Assembly (NCBI RefSeq): GCF_018760785.1
Contig: NZ_JAHHZO010000004.1
Location: 124,001 to 188,000 of the forward strand
DNA: 64,000 nucleotides
DNA from: Rhizobium sp. CSW-27
Lineage (GTDB): Bacteria; Pseudomonadota; Alphaproteobacteria; Rhizobiales; Rhizobiaceae
Direction of reading: 5' to 3'
Every line of letters begins with the position of its first letter. Position 1 is the first letter of the stretch. Below, one piece after another: positions 16,655-26,291 of the stretch. The notes under the pieces are model-generated. The model was given only the letters and a program-made list of their open reading frames with translations. It was not told where the DNA came from and searched no databases. Both the position numbers and the translations under genes were made by a program.

Positions 16655-17293
16655 TCAAGGGGCAAGGCGGGCAAGAATGGCATGCGTGGTCATCGGCACG
16701 CCGCAGCGGCCCGCCACCCAGGTGATCGCCATGTCATGCTCCGCACGGGAAAAATCGGCCAGGGCATCGGCTGCGAAGAAGGCTTCGATGTCACGCTGAA
16801 AGGCCTCGGCAGCCGTCATCATGCAGCCGATATGCGCATAGATGCCGGTCACGATCAGCTGGTCACGGCCGCGGGCGCGCATCATGGTCTCGAGGTTCGA
16901 TCGCTGGAAGGCGCTGTAGCGATGCTTGACCAGTAGGAAATCCTCCGGCTGCGGCGCAAGTTCCGCGATGATGGCCTGATGCTCCGGTGCCGAGGTCATG
17001 CCGGGCCCCCACAGATCGGCCTGCAGGCCGCGATCGCGCCGGTCCTGATCGCCGTTCTGCGCCGTGTAGAACACCGGAATGCCGAGCGCGCGGGCCTGTG
17101 CGGCAAGACGCGCGATATTGGCCGTGGCCGGCACGATGGGCGCGGCATCCGGCGTGAAGGCACCGACGAAATAATTCTGCATGTCATGGATCAGCAGCGC
17201 CGCACGCTGCGGTTCCAGCAGCCACGGGCCTTTCGGCTTCGGCAGTTCCTCTGCAGTCGGCAGCGCATAGGGCGGGATTTTCGGCAAGGCCAT
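16655..17293 (-). CDS. entB: Isochorismatase without carrier domain
   Basis: 212 residues, equal to the isochorismate lyase half of EntB/DhbB: LLIHDMQNYFV with the catalytic Asp, a Lys in LLVKHRYSAFQRSNL, and TGIYAHIGCMMTAAEAF followed by DALADFSRAEHDMA. It hydrolyses isochorismate to 2,3-dihydro-2,3-dihydroxybenzoate and pyruvate. The normal C-terminal aryl carrier domain is absent and is coded by the next gene, so EntB is split. The stop is a clean TGA, and the next gene has its own ribosome site, which argues against a recent frameshift. It starts 5 bases after entE. Confidence 0.92.
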   Translation of the reverse strand: MALPKIPPYALPTAEELPKPKGPWLLEPQRAALLIHDMQNYFVGAFTPDAAPIVPATANIARLAAQARALGIPVFYTAQNGDQDRRDRGLQADLWGPGMTSAPEHQAIIAELAPQPEDFLLVKHRYSAFQRSNLETMMRARGRDQLIVTGIYAHIGCMMTAAEAFQRDIEAFFAADALADFSRAEHDMAITWVAGRCGVPMTTHAILARLAP

Positions 17294-17298
17294 CGGTT

Positions 17299-18933
17299 TC
17301 AGTGTCCTGCATTCTTCTGTTCGTCTGCAAGGAACTGTGCCCTGAGGCGGGCCCTCAGTTCCTTGCGGCTGACCTTGCCCACGGCCGTCAGGTCGAAGGC
17401 ATCGACGAAGACGATCTGGTCCGGCACCTTGAAATCCGCGACCTTGCGGCTGCGCATAAAGGCCTTCAGCGCCGGTGCCTTCGGCTTTTCGCCCTGCGGG
17501 ATGACGAAGGCGCAGATGCGCTCGCCAAGGAAGGCATCGGGAATCGAAACAACGGCGGCATCGAACACGTTCGGATGCGCCAGCAGATGATCCTCGACCT
17601 CATCGGCGGAAATCTTCTCGCCGGCCCGGTTGATGTGATCGCTGGCGCGACCCTGCACAACGAGGTAGCCGCCCGCCACGCGCTTCACCACGTCGCCGGT
17701 GCGGTAGAAGCCGTCCTCGGTGAAGGAGCGCTGGTTGGCGCCGGCATCGTTATGATAGGCGCGGATCGTATAGGGGCCGCGGGTCAGCAGATTGCCTGCT
17801 TCACCATCCGGGACCGGCTGGCCCTGGTCGTCAACGATCAGCACCTCGTCGTCAGCGCTGATCGGCCGTCCCTGCGTTTCCACGATGATCTCTTCCGGAT
17901 CATCGAGACGGGTGTAGTTCACAAGCCCCTCGGCCATGCCGAACACCTGCTGCAGGGTGCAACCCAGCACGGGTCGGACGCGCCGCGCCGATTCCGGCAT
18001 GAACTTCGCCCCGCCCACCTGCAGCACCTGCAGGCTCGTAAGGTCATGCCTGGCATTCGGCGCCGCCTGCAGCCACAGCAGCGCCAGCGGCGGCACTAGG
18101 CCGGTGATCGTCACCTTTTCGCGCGCGATCAGCGGAAAAGCGGTTTCCGGGCTGGGCGACGGCGCCAGCACAACGGTTGCGCCGACATAGAAGGCGCCGA
18201 AATAACCTGGCGAACTCATCGGAAAGTTATGGGCGGCCGGCAGCGCCACCATGTAGACGCTGTCCTCGGTCAGCCCGCAGATCTCGGCGCTGGCCCGGAA
18301 GGAATAGATGTAGTCGTCATGGGTGCGCGGGATGAGCTTGGATAGCCCGGTGCTGCCGCCAGAAATCTGCAGGAAGGCGACATCCGAGGGATCAGGCTCG
18401 GAAAAGACAACCTCCCCGTCGCGCGCGAAACCGGCAAAGGGGGTGAACTCCTGCGCCTCTCCGACCACCACCACATGGGACAGCGCGGGCGCCTCCTCGC
18501 GCACGGCGCGGGCAAGGTCGCGATAATCGAAGCCGTCATGGCTTGCGGCAATCACATAGGCCACGGCGTCTGAACGACGCAGGAAATGCACCACTTCCGT
18601 CTGCCGGTGCGCGGGCAGCGCATAGACGGGAACGAGGCGCGCCAGAAAAAGGCCGAAGACGACGGAAAAGAATTCCGGCAGGTTCGGCAGTTGCACGACC
18701 ACACGGTCGCCGGGCATCAGGCCAAGCTTCAGGAAACCCGAGGCGGCGGTCTCCGCCCGGGCGAGAAGCTCGGCATAGCTCCAGCGCTGCTCGCCACCGA
18801 CAACGGCGGTGCGACCCGCAAAGCGGACGGCGCGTTCGCGCAGCAGGGCGGGAAAGGTCTCGCCGCGCCAGTAGCCGGCCTTGCGGTAGCGTTCGGCAAA
18901 GTCCGGCGGAAAGGGCTGCACCAACGGCATCAT
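17299..18933 (-). CDS. entE: 2,3-dihydroxybenzoate-AMP ligase
   Basis: A 544-residue aryl acid adenylating enzyme. It shows the ATP loop [15 protein letters not shown], the DHB pocket [16 protein letters not shown] and [18 protein letters not shown], the hinge region YRTGD and C-terminal Lys in GKVSRKEL. Asn in AHNFP and the Ser that follows are the residues that select 2,3-DHB in DhbE. It activates DHB with ATP and loads it on the aryl carrier protein. Its ATG overlaps the entC stop by four bases, so it is translationally coupled to entC. The length is normal. Confidence 0.94.
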   Translation of the reverse strand: MMPLVQPFPPDFAERYRKAGYWRGETFPALLRERAVRFAGRTAVVGGEQRWSYAELLARAETAASGFLKLGLMPGDRVVVQLPNLPEFFSVVFGLFLARLVPVYALPAHRQTEVVHFLRRSDAVAYVIAASHDGFDYRDLARAVREEAPALSHVVVVGEAQEFTPFAGFARDGEVVFSEPDPSDVAFLQISGGSTGLSKLIPRTHDDYIYSFRASAEICGLTEDSVYMVALPAAHNFPMSSPGYFGAFYVGATVVLAPSPSPETAFPLIAREKVTITGLVPPLALLWLQAAPNARHDLTSLQVLQVGGAKFMPESARRVRPVLGCTLQQVFGMAEGLVNYTRLDDPEEIIVETQGRPISADDEVLIVDDQGQPVPDGEAGNLLTRGPYTIRAYHNDAGANQRSFTEDGFYRTGDVVKRVAGGYLVVQGRASDHINRAGEKISADEVEDHLLAHPNVFDAAVVSIPDAFLGERICAFVIPQGEKPKAPALKAFMRSRKVADFKVPDQIVFVDAFDLTAVGKVSRKELRARLRAQFLADEQKNAGH

Positions 18934-20111
18934 GCGGCATTCTCCTGAAGCGGGCGGCCATGTTCGTCGATGCCGAGTGCATTCAGCATGGCCTGGAACT
19001 TGGCGGAGGTTTCCTGGGTTTCCTTCTGCGGATCGGAGCCCGGAACGATGCCAGCGCCGGCAAAGACACGCGCCTGCCGCCCGGCGATTTTCGCGCAGCG
19101 AATGGTCACGTACCAGTCGCCATCCTGGCGGCCATCGATCCAGCCGACGGCGCCGGCATAAAAGCCGCGATCATAGGTTTCGAGCCGCCGGATCGCTGCC
19201 GCGGCAGACGGGCGCGGCATGCCGCAGACCGCTGGCGTGGGATGCAGCAGCGCCAGCAGTTCGGCCACCGGCGTTTCCGCATCTCTCAGCCGGCCGACGA
19301 TGCGGGTGCCGAGATGCAGCATGCTGGCGGTGGCGCGCAGCGTGGTCCCATCCGGTGCCCCCAGTTCGAGGCAATAGGGAGACAGCACGTCGAGAATCGA
19401 TTCGGTGACGACGCGATGCTCGCGCTGGTCCTTTTCGGAATTCAGAAGATCACGGCCCGCCTGGCGGTCAAGCGAGGGATCGGCAGAGCGGCGGGCGGAG
19501 CCGGCCAGCGGATGCGAGACAACACGATCGCCCCGCTTGGAAACCAGCAGTTCCGGCGTGGCACCCACCATCACCGGCACCAGACCGTCACGGGCGGGAA
19601 GCGGCGTTCGAAACAGGGTGACCGTCGGGTCCTGCGCCAGACGGCGCATCAATCGCGCCACCGAGATCGGCTGGTCCGATTCGAGCAGAAGGCTGCGCGA
19701 CAGCACCGCCTTGGTGATGCCGTCCACCTGGCCCTGTCCGCGTTCCATCAGGTCGAGGCACTGCGCGACGCAATCGGCATAGGCTGCGGCATCCGGTTGC
19801 GGGCGAACCAGCCAGCGCGACCCGGCCGGTGCTTCGGGCACGGCAGCCCCATCGACCGCGCCGAGACGCTCCGGCTGAAACAGGCAATCCTCGGCCGTGA
19901 CATCGAAGGGAACGGCACCCACCAGCAGCGCCGGACCACTCTGCAGTGCCGCGAAGAATCGCCCGGCACGCAGCGCAAGGCTCGCCAGCGGTCCCGGCTC
20001 GAGCGGCTTCAGCAGACCCTGCGTCTCCACCGAAAAATTCGGCGAGACCAGACGGAATTGATGGGATGGGTTGGGGCCGGCAGCCCTCGGGCGGGGAGAC
20101 TCATCAGCCAT
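18930..20111 (-). CDS. entC: Isochorismate synthase
   Basis: About 393 residues of the chorismate-binding family: [42 protein letters not shown] and YAGAVGW, with the C-terminal [10 protein letters not shown]. This matches EntC/DhbC, which isomerise chorismate to isochorismate at the start of DHB synthesis. The open frame reaches 20237, but the region upstream holds the iron operator and promoter, so translation from there is unlikely. ATG 20111 has AAGGAGG at good spacing and gives MADESPRP. It is the first gene of the six-gene operon and sets its regulation by iron. Confidence 0.93.
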   Translation of the reverse strand: MADESPRPRAAGPNPSHQFRLVSPNFSVETQGLLKPLEPGPLASLALRAGRFFAALQSGPALLVGAVPFDVTAEDCLFQPERLGAVDGAAVPEAPAGSRWLVRPQPDAAAYADCVAQCLDLMERGQGQVDGITKAVLSRSLLLESDQPISVARLMRRLAQDPTVTLFRTPLPARDGLVPVMVGATPELLVSKRGDRVVSHPLAGSARRSADPSLDRQAGRDLLNSEKDQREHRVVTESILDVLSPYCLELGAPDGTTLRATASMLHLGTRIVGRLRDAETPVAELLALLHPTPAVCGMPRPSAAAAIRRLETYDRGFYAGAVGWIDGRQDGDWYVTIRCAKIAGRQARVFAGAGIVPGSDPQKETQETSAKFQAMLNALGIDEHGRPLQENAA

Positions 20112-20208
20112 TGCGGCCTCCTTTTGGCAGTGCGCAACCGGGCGCCCCGCCGCAAGGCCCCTGGAGACCATGCCGGCGAGCGCCGCATCGAAATGCGTGA
20201 CGCGGCGC

Positions 20209-20237
20209 ATAACTACGAATATGAGTGAAATTGTCAA
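20209..20237 (-). promoter_or_regulatory. entC promoter with overlapping iron-responsive operator
   Basis: The minus strand carries TTGACA (20232-20237), a 17-base spacer and AGTTAT (20209-20214), a fair sigma-70 promoter. A TGA-N9-TCA box (20222-20236; plus strand TGAGTGAAATTGTCA) overlaps the -35 hexamer, where a bound repressor would block polymerase. The leader to ATG 20111 would be about 90 bases. RirA as the repressor is inferred from the consensus and the function of the operon. Confidence 0.65.
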
Positions 20238-20433
20238 CTTCTATCCGCAACGTCCACCGGCCCGCCGCCGCACCGGATCGGCACTGTACCGATCATCGAA
20301 GGGCGGCGCGTAACGATGCGACCGAGCGTTGGAGGCTACACGTAAGGCAAAGGTCGAAGCGGCTGGAATGGCCTCGGTACGGGCTGAACCGAAGCATCAA
20401 GTTTTTCTTGCAACTGTTTGCCAGAAAACAAAA

Positions 20434-20453
20434 AACCCGGCTTTCGCCGGGTT
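20434..20453 (-). terminator. Intrinsic terminator of tRNA-Leu
   Basis: Read in the minus direction, the tRNA is followed by AACCCGGC, loop GAAA, GCCGGGTT and then a run of T (TTTTTTG). The stem is 8 pairs. This is a standard rho-independent terminator a few bases past the tRNA 3' end. Confidence 0.88.
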
Positions 20454-20457
20454 TGTT

Positions 20458-20542
20458 TGGTGCGGTCGAGAAGACTCGAACTTCCACGGGTTGCCCCACA
20501 GCGACCTCAACGCTGCGCGTCTACCAATTCCGCCACGACCGC
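20458..20542 (-). tRNA. tRNA-Leu (anticodon GAG)
   Basis: The minus strand folds as a class II tRNA of 85 bases: acceptor GCGGTCG pairing with CGACCGC, an encoded ACCA end, D arm with GGTAGACGC, anticodon stem CAGCG/CGCTG with loop TTGAGGT (anticodon GAG, reading CTC/CTT Leu codons), a long variable arm (TGGGGCAACCCG) and T arm with GTTCGAGTC. TTGCGC, 17 bases and TAGATG lie upstream as a possible promoter, and a terminator follows directly. Confidence 0.95.
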
Positions 20543-20728
20543 ATCGTGGTAGGCCGTCTTGCGTCGGCGAGGGAGCATCTAGCAAAGCGTTTTCCCCGGC
20601 GCAAGTGTGCCGTGACAGTTTTTTGAAAGATAAAATCGCGCGAGAAATTCCTATATAGGGAAATCCCGCATTTGCGGGCTTTCCGCCTGTGGATAGTCCG
20701 CCGCCATTCCATTTAAAGAGAAAATGCC

Positions 20729-21451
20729 ATGCTGACCCGCACCGATCTCGATCACACCATGTTCGCCGCAGACGGCTCTGCGCCCGTGCGCTGGCGGATT
20801 TCCGATTCCCTGGTGCCCTACGAGGAGGCACTCTCGGTGATGGAGGCGGAAGTGGCGGCAATTGCCGATGGACGTGCGGATGAACTCGTCTGGCTGCTGG
20901 AACATCCGCCGCTCTATACCGCCGGCACCAGCGCCAATGCCGCCGACCTGATCGAGCCCGACCGATTCCCCGTCTTTGCCACCGGTCGCGGCGGCGAATA
21001 CACCTATCATGGCCCCGGGCAGCGGGTGGCCTATGTGATGCTGGACCTCAAGCGCCGGAGGCAGGATGTGCGCGCCTATGTGGCGGCGCTGGAAGAAGTG
21101 ATCATCCGCTGTCTCGATTCGATGAACGTGCGCGGCGAGCGGCGCGAGGACCGTGTCGGCGTGTGGGTGCGTCGTCCCGAAAAGCCGCTGCTGCCGGATG
21201 GAACCCAGGCCGAAGACAAGATTGCCGCGCTGGGCATCCGACTGCGCCGCTGGGTGAGCTTCCACGGCCTGTCGCTCAATGTCGATCCGGATCTCGCACA
21301 TTTTACGGGCATCGTGCCGTGCGGAATTTCGGCCTATGGCGTCACCAGTCTGATGGATCTCGGCCTGCCGGTGATGATGCCGGATGTCGACATGCGGCTG
21401 CGGGAGGCCTTCGAGGCGGTGTTTGGCCCGACGACAAATGAAGGCCGCTGA
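20729..21451 (+). CDS. lipB: Octanoyltransferase LipB
   Basis: A 240-residue LipB with the family signature [13 protein letters not shown] (about 87-98), the catalytic Lys164 in [11 protein letters not shown] and the catalytic Cys198 in GIVPCGI. It moves octanoyl groups from acyl carrier protein to the lipoyl domains of GcvH, PDH and OGDH E2 subunits, before LipA inserts sulfur. lipA, gcvH and lpdA all occur in this window, but in other operons. The N-terminal 20 residues before VRWRISDSL are a little long for the family but typical for rhizobia. AAAGAGA lies before ATG 20729. Confidence 0.94.
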   Translation: MLTRTDLDHTMFAADGSAPVRWRISDSLVPYEEALSVMEAEVAAIADGRADELVWLLEHPPLYTAGTSANAADLIEPDRFPVFATGRGGEYTYHGPGQRVAYVMLDLKRRRQDVRAYVAALEEVIIRCLDSMNVRGERREDRVGVWVRRPEKPLLPDGTQAEDKIAALGIRLRRWVSFHGLSLNVDPDLAHFTGIVPCGISAYGVTSLMDLGLPVMMPDVDMRLREAFEAVFGPTTNEGR

Positions 21452-21535
21452 GCCGGAAATGCGCGCCGGCGGCGGACAAGGCTTGTAAGCGCGGGCCGTC
21501 CTGTGGTTGAAAAGGGCATCACAGGAATCCCGCTC

Positions 21536-22465
21536 ATGCCGCAAGCCCCCGCCTCTGCCGAAACCTCCGTCAAAGGCATGGCGCTGATGGCCTTCTGCAT
21601 GATCGTGCTGCCGATGATGGATGCCATTGCAAAGTACATGGCAACCTTCGAGACCATGTCGCCGGGACAGGTGACCTTCTACCGCTTCTTCGTGCAGCTC
21701 GTCGTGCTGGCACCGCTGTTCTTCCGCACGGTCGGCGGCTTTGGTAAGGTGAAGCGTCCATGGATGAACATGCTGCGCGGCGCGCTGCATGCCGGTGCCA
21801 GCCTGATGTTCTTCACCGCCGTGAAGTACATGCCGCTCGCCGATGTCTTCGCCATCTATTTTGTCGAGCCCTTCATGCTGACGATCCTGTCGGCCCTCTT
21901 CCTTGGCGAAAGGGTCGGCTGGCGGCGCTGGCTGGCCATCCTCGTCGGTTTCGGCGGGGCGATGATCGTCATCCAGCCGAGCTTTGCCCTTTTCGGCTGG
22001 ACCTCGCTGCTGCCGGTCGCCTGCGCGGCGCTCTTCACGCTCTATCTCTTTCTTAACCGCGCGCTCGGCGATGGCGATTCGCCGCTGACCATGCAGATGA
22101 TGTCCGGCGTCGGCGGTACGCTGTTCATGGGCGTGGTGCTGGTGGCGGGGCATATGGCCGGGGTGGACGATTTCCACATGTCGCTGCCGGGCTCCGGGCT
22201 TGGCGTCGTGCTGCTGCTCATACTCGGATCGCTCTCCGGCTATGTGCACCTGCTCGTCGTGCGCTGCTTCCGCATGGCCTCCGTCTCCCTGCTCGCCCCC
22301 TTCCAGTATTTCGAGATCATCTCGGCGACCGTGCTGGGCTACCTGCTGTTTGCCGATTTTCCGACGCCGTCGAAATGGCTCGGCATCGCCATCATCGTCG
22401 CCTCCGGTCTCTTCATCATCTGGCGCGAGCAGCGGCAGAACCGCATGGCCGAGACGCCGGCCTGA
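21536..22465 (+). CDS. EamA-family (DMT) transporter
   Basis: About 309 residues with ten hydrophobic segments in two EamA repeats: GMALMAFCMIVLPMMDAIAK at the start, VFAIYFVEPFMLTILSALFLGERV closing the first half, and LLAPFQYFEIISATVLGYLLFADFPT in the second. It should export a small metabolite across the inner membrane; the substrate cannot be told. ATG 21536 is preceded by AGGAA at a workable distance, while GTG 21503 would add eleven residues without a better site. It lies 84 bases after lipB and is followed by short TGAGAG repeats. Confidence 0.8.
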   Translation: MPQAPASAETSVKGMALMAFCMIVLPMMDAIAKYMATFETMSPGQVTFYRFFVQLVVLAPLFFRTVGGFGKVKRPWMNMLRGALHAGASLMFFTAVKYMPLADVFAIYFVEPFMLTILSALFLGERVGWRRWLAILVGFGGAMIVIQPSFALFGWTSLLPVACAALFTLYLFLNRALGDGDSPLTMQMMSGVGGTLFMGVVLVAGHMAGVDDFHMSLPGSGLGVVLLLILGSLSGYVHLLVVRCFRMASVSLLAPFQYFEIISATVLGYLLFADFPTPSKWLGIAIIVASGLFIIWREQRQNRMAETPA

Positions 22466-22505
22466 GAGAGGGCTTGAGAGAGAACTTGAGAGGGCGGCCT
22501 GAGAC
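22463..22505 (+). repeat. Short tandem TGAGAG repeat after the EamA gene
   Basis: TGAGAG occurs at 22463, 22475 and 22487 (period 12) and as TGAGAC at 22500. The first copy includes the stop codon of the transporter gene. It looks like local slippage duplication; no function is seen. Confidence 0.6.
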
Positions 22506-22589
22506 CGGTGCCTGCCGCTTTCAGGGTTGAGCCCCGTGGCCGTGCATGCCACAACCGGTCCCGGAATCAAGCAATCAGGGAGAAAGCAC

Positions 22590-23717
<1,128 letters not shown>

Positions 23718-23769
23718 GACACGGCGCCGGACGCGCGCTTTTGCAAAAGCGCGTCCAGACAGAAATCGA

Positions 23770-23792
23770 GGGCGCCCGCGGGCGCCCTTTTT
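23770..23792 (+). terminator. Intrinsic terminator of frmA
   Basis: The 18-base palindrome GGGCGCCCGCGGGCGCCC is followed by TTTTT. A second near-perfect hairpin with arms around GGACGCG...CGCGTCC lies just before it (23729-23756). Together they should end frmA transcription. Confidence 0.85.
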
Positions 23793-23828
23793 GATGAGAG
23801 GCAGCCGGGCGGCACGGCGGGGGAAGAC

Positions 23829-25076
23829 ATGGCGGATCGTATCATATCGGGCTCGGTCAAGGCGGATGGCAGCATCCTGCAGGGACAGGGCTTTCAGGTC
23901 AGCCACAAGGGCGCAGGCCATTATCTGATCGTCTTCCAGCCGCCGCTGCTCGACGTCGAGGGTGGCATGGTTCATCTGATCGACACGCAGGGCGCGCGCG
24001 GCTGGCGTGCGGGTGTCGCCTCCGTCGACGGGCTGCATGCCACGATCCGCATCGATGATGCCGCCGAACGCGCCTGCGACGGTCATTTCTCCTTCGTCTT
24101 TTCCGGCCGCAGCCATGGTGCCCCACGCGCCAACCAGACCGCATCCATGCCGGTCGACCCGACGCAGGTGGTGGCGGAACCGGCCATCGGCAGCCCGCCG
24201 CCCATCGTTTCCTTTCCGATCAGCGAACGCATCCGTCGTGCCATGACAGCGGAGCCCCCGCCGCCGCGCCCTGCGCCGTCAGCCCAGGCCGATTCCGTCT
24301 CGCTTGCACAGCAGGCGCAGATCGACCGGCTAAAGCAGATGACCCAGCAGGTTCTGCAGCGGCTGCAGATGGAAAACCGCATGCTGAAATCGAAGCTTGC
24401 GCTGCTGTCGCCGGACGACGTGCCGGAGAGTGATCCGCTGCCCTTGCCCCCGGCTCTGCGCGGACTGCCCGGCGCGCCGCTGCTCGCCCGGCTGATCGAC
24501 CATCCGGAGAAACGGCGTGTTCTCGACATCGGCCCCGGCTTGCAGGCGCGCCTCCCCCATCTGCTTTCCGCCGGCAAGGCTGTGAGCGCAGCGCACGCCG
24601 CCAATGCGCCGGACGCCGGCGTGCCGGAGGTCACCCATACCGCCTTTCCGCACGATCCGCAGAGCCCAACAGATCCGTTCGATGCGGTTCTCGCCTGCCA
24701 TGTCCTGCAGCGCGAGGCAAATCCGCACCGCTTCCTGCGCGATCTGAACGCGGTACTGGCCGAAGGCGGATGGCTGCTCATCGCCGTGCCGACGCTGCGC
24801 TTCCCGCTGCTCGGCGGCGATCTGACGCTGTGGACGGGTGGCCTGCTGCTCCACCATCTGGTGCTGGCCGGTTTCGATTGCCGGGAGGCAGGCCTGCTGG
24901 TCAGCCATGGCGAGTTATGTCTCTGCCTGGAAAAGCGCAGCCTGCCGGCCTGGACGGAAGGCACGCCGCTGCCGGCGCTTGGCGCGCTTCGCCCCTTCCT
25001 GCCGCCACAGCTGGATTTCATCGCAGAGGCCGAAGGCACCTGCTTCAATGGCGACATCCGCCGGCTGAACTGGTAA
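23829..25076 (+). CDS. Unknown N-terminal domain fused to degenerate methyltransferase-like domain
   Basis: 415 residues in three parts. The first 95 or so look beta-rich (SGSVKADGSILQGQGFQVSH, GHYLIVFQPPLLDVEGG, GHFSFVFSGRS) and recall repeat domains in phage tail-type or surface proteins. Then come a Pro-rich linker and a coiled coil (about 155-195, IDRLKQMTQQVLQRLQMENR). The C-terminal 220 residues resemble a Rossmann methyltransferase: VLDIGPG as motif I, DPFDAVLACHVLQREANPHRFLRDLNAVLAE-like helix and GGWLLIAVP. Motif I is degenerate, so SAM binding is uncertain. I do not recognise a named family. Flanked by frmA and a YaiI gene; no signal peptide. Confidence 0.6.
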   Translation: MADRIISGSVKADGSILQGQGFQVSHKGAGHYLIVFQPPLLDVEGGMVHLIDTQGARGWRAGVASVDGLHATIRIDDAAERACDGHFSFVFSGRSHGAPRANQTASMPVDPTQVVAEPAIGSPPPIVSFPISERIRRAMTAEPPPPRPAPSAQADSVSLAQQAQIDRLKQMTQQVLQRLQMENRMLKSKLALLSPDDVPESDPLPLPPALRGLPGAPLLARLIDHPEKRRVLDIGPGLQARLPHLLSAGKAVSAAHAANAPDAGVPEVTHTAFPHDPQSPTDPFDAVLACHVLQREANPHRFLRDLNAVLAEGGWLLIAVPTLRFPLLGGDLTLWTGGLLLHHLVLAGFDCREAGLLVSHGELCLCLEKRSLPAWTEGTPLPALGALRPFLPPQLDFIAEAEGTCFNGDIRRLNW

Positions 25077-25112
25077 GCGAGCCTATCCGACAAGTCACGA
25101 GAGAACTGCCCC

Positions 25113-25586
25113 TTGATCTATGTGGATGCCGATGCCTGCCCGGTGAAGCCGGAAATCCTCAGAGTCGCCGAGCGACATGCGATCGAGGTGACCTTCGTCG
25201 CCAATTCCGGTCTGCGCCCGTCGCGGGACCCCATGGTGAAGAACGTCATCGTCTCCGGCGCCTTCGATGCGGCCGATGACTGGATCGCGGAGAGGGCCGG
25301 CGCGGGCGACATCGTCGTGACGGCAGACGTGCCGCTTGCCGCGCGCTGCGTGGCGCGGGGCGCCCTCGTCACCGGCCCAGGCGGCCGCATGTTCGATGAG
25401 GCCAATATCGGCATGGCGAGCGCCATGCGCGATCTCGGCGCCCATCTGCGCGAGACGGGCGAAAGCAAGGGCTACAATCCGGCCTTCACGCCACGCGACC
25501 GTTCGAACTTCCTGTCGACGCTCGACCGCCTGTGCCGGCGCGCCAGACCGGCAGCCGGAGATCCGGACGCAGGACAGCCCGCATGA
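25113..25586 (+). CDS. YaiI/YqxD (UPF0178) family protein
   Basis: 157 residues with the UPF0178 signature: IYVDADACPVKPEILRVAER at the N-terminus, GDIVVTADVPLAARCVARGA in the middle and FTPRDRSNFLSTLDRL at the end. The fold is NYN/PIN-like with conserved acidic residues, suggesting a nuclease, but no function is proven. Translation starts at TTG 25113, which gives the conserved MIYVDADACPV; GAGAGAAC lies upstream. Its stop overlaps the ATG of the next gene (ATGA), so the two are coupled. Confidence 0.9.
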   Translation: MIYVDADACPVKPEILRVAERHAIEVTFVANSGLRPSRDPMVKNVIVSGAFDAADDWIAERAGAGDIVVTADVPLAARCVARGALVTGPGGRMFDEANIGMASAMRDLGAHLRETGESKGYNPAFTPRDRSNFLSTLDRLCRRARPAAGDPDAGQPA

Positions 25587-26245
25587 GCGAACGGCCCAAC
25601 AGCTGGCGACATCGCCGGCAAAGCCCATTCTACATGGCAGGTCTTGCCGGCCTCGTCTCGCTGCCGGTCCTGCTGTTCCTGGCACCCGGCGTCGCGATCG
25701 AACTGTCCGCCATCCTGTTCTTTCTCGTTTATCTCGGCGCCATGTCACGGCGCATGCCGCATCTCACCGTCAACCGACTGAAGACCAGCCGCGAACGCGA
25801 TGACGCGCCGGCCTACACCATTCTCGTCGTCACGCTGCTTGCCGTCGTCGCCTCGGTCGGCGCGCTGTTCAATGCCCTGAACCGATCGCATGATCCGAGC
25901 CTGTTCGAGGTGGTCGTCGCCTTCGCCTCGGTCATCGGCGGCTGGCTGACCATCCACACCATGTTCGCCATGCATTACGCACACCACTACTGGCGGCGGG
26001 TGGAGGACGGCGCCGGCGGCCTGACCCTGCAGGGCGGACTGACCTTTCCGGAAACCAGGGAGCCGGCCGGCTATGACTTCCTCTATTTCGCGCTGGTGAT
26101 CGGCATGACGGCTCAGACCTCAGACGTTGCCATCACCACAACGGCCATGCGGCGCATCAATCTTGCCCATGCGCTGCTGGCCTTCTTCTTCAACACCGTG
26201 CTGGTGGCCGCGGCCGTCAATGCCGTGGTGTCGCTTGCCGGCTAG
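25583..26245 (+). CDS. DUF1345 membrane protein
   Basis: 220 residues with five or so membrane segments: FYMAGLAGLVSLPVLLFLAP, YTILVVTLLAVVASVGALFN, VIGGWLTIHTMFAMHYAHHY and AHALLAFFFNTVLVAAAVNA. HTMFAMHYAHHYW and the GMTAQTSDVAITTTAMRR segment are typical for DUF1345. The function of the family is unknown. ATG 25583 overlaps the stop of the UPF0178 gene by four bases. The gene lies between the two formaldehyde genes but nothing links it to that pathway. Confidence 0.82.
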   Translation: MSERPNSWRHRRQSPFYMAGLAGLVSLPVLLFLAPGVAIELSAILFFLVYLGAMSRRMPHLTVNRLKTSRERDDAPAYTILVVTLLAVVASVGALFNALNRSHDPSLFEVVVAFASVIGGWLTIHTMFAMHYAHHYWRRVEDGAGGLTLQGGLTFPETREPAGYDFLYFALVIGMTAQTSDVAITTTAMRRINLAHALLAFFFNTVLVAAAVNAVVSLAG

Positions 26246-26291
26246 TCCCGATTTTCCGATCCAGAACAGAGTGTCCAAGGAGAACAGCCCG

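Noticed and set aside
20112..20237. Upstream extension of entC by 42 codons
   Set aside because: The segment contains a promoter and an iron box overlapping the would-be start; ATG 20111 has a far better ribosome site.
26127..26291. N-terminal extension of fghA
   Set aside because: The open frame continues upstream through the DUF1345 gene, but ATG 26292 has AAGGAG and the family N-terminus.
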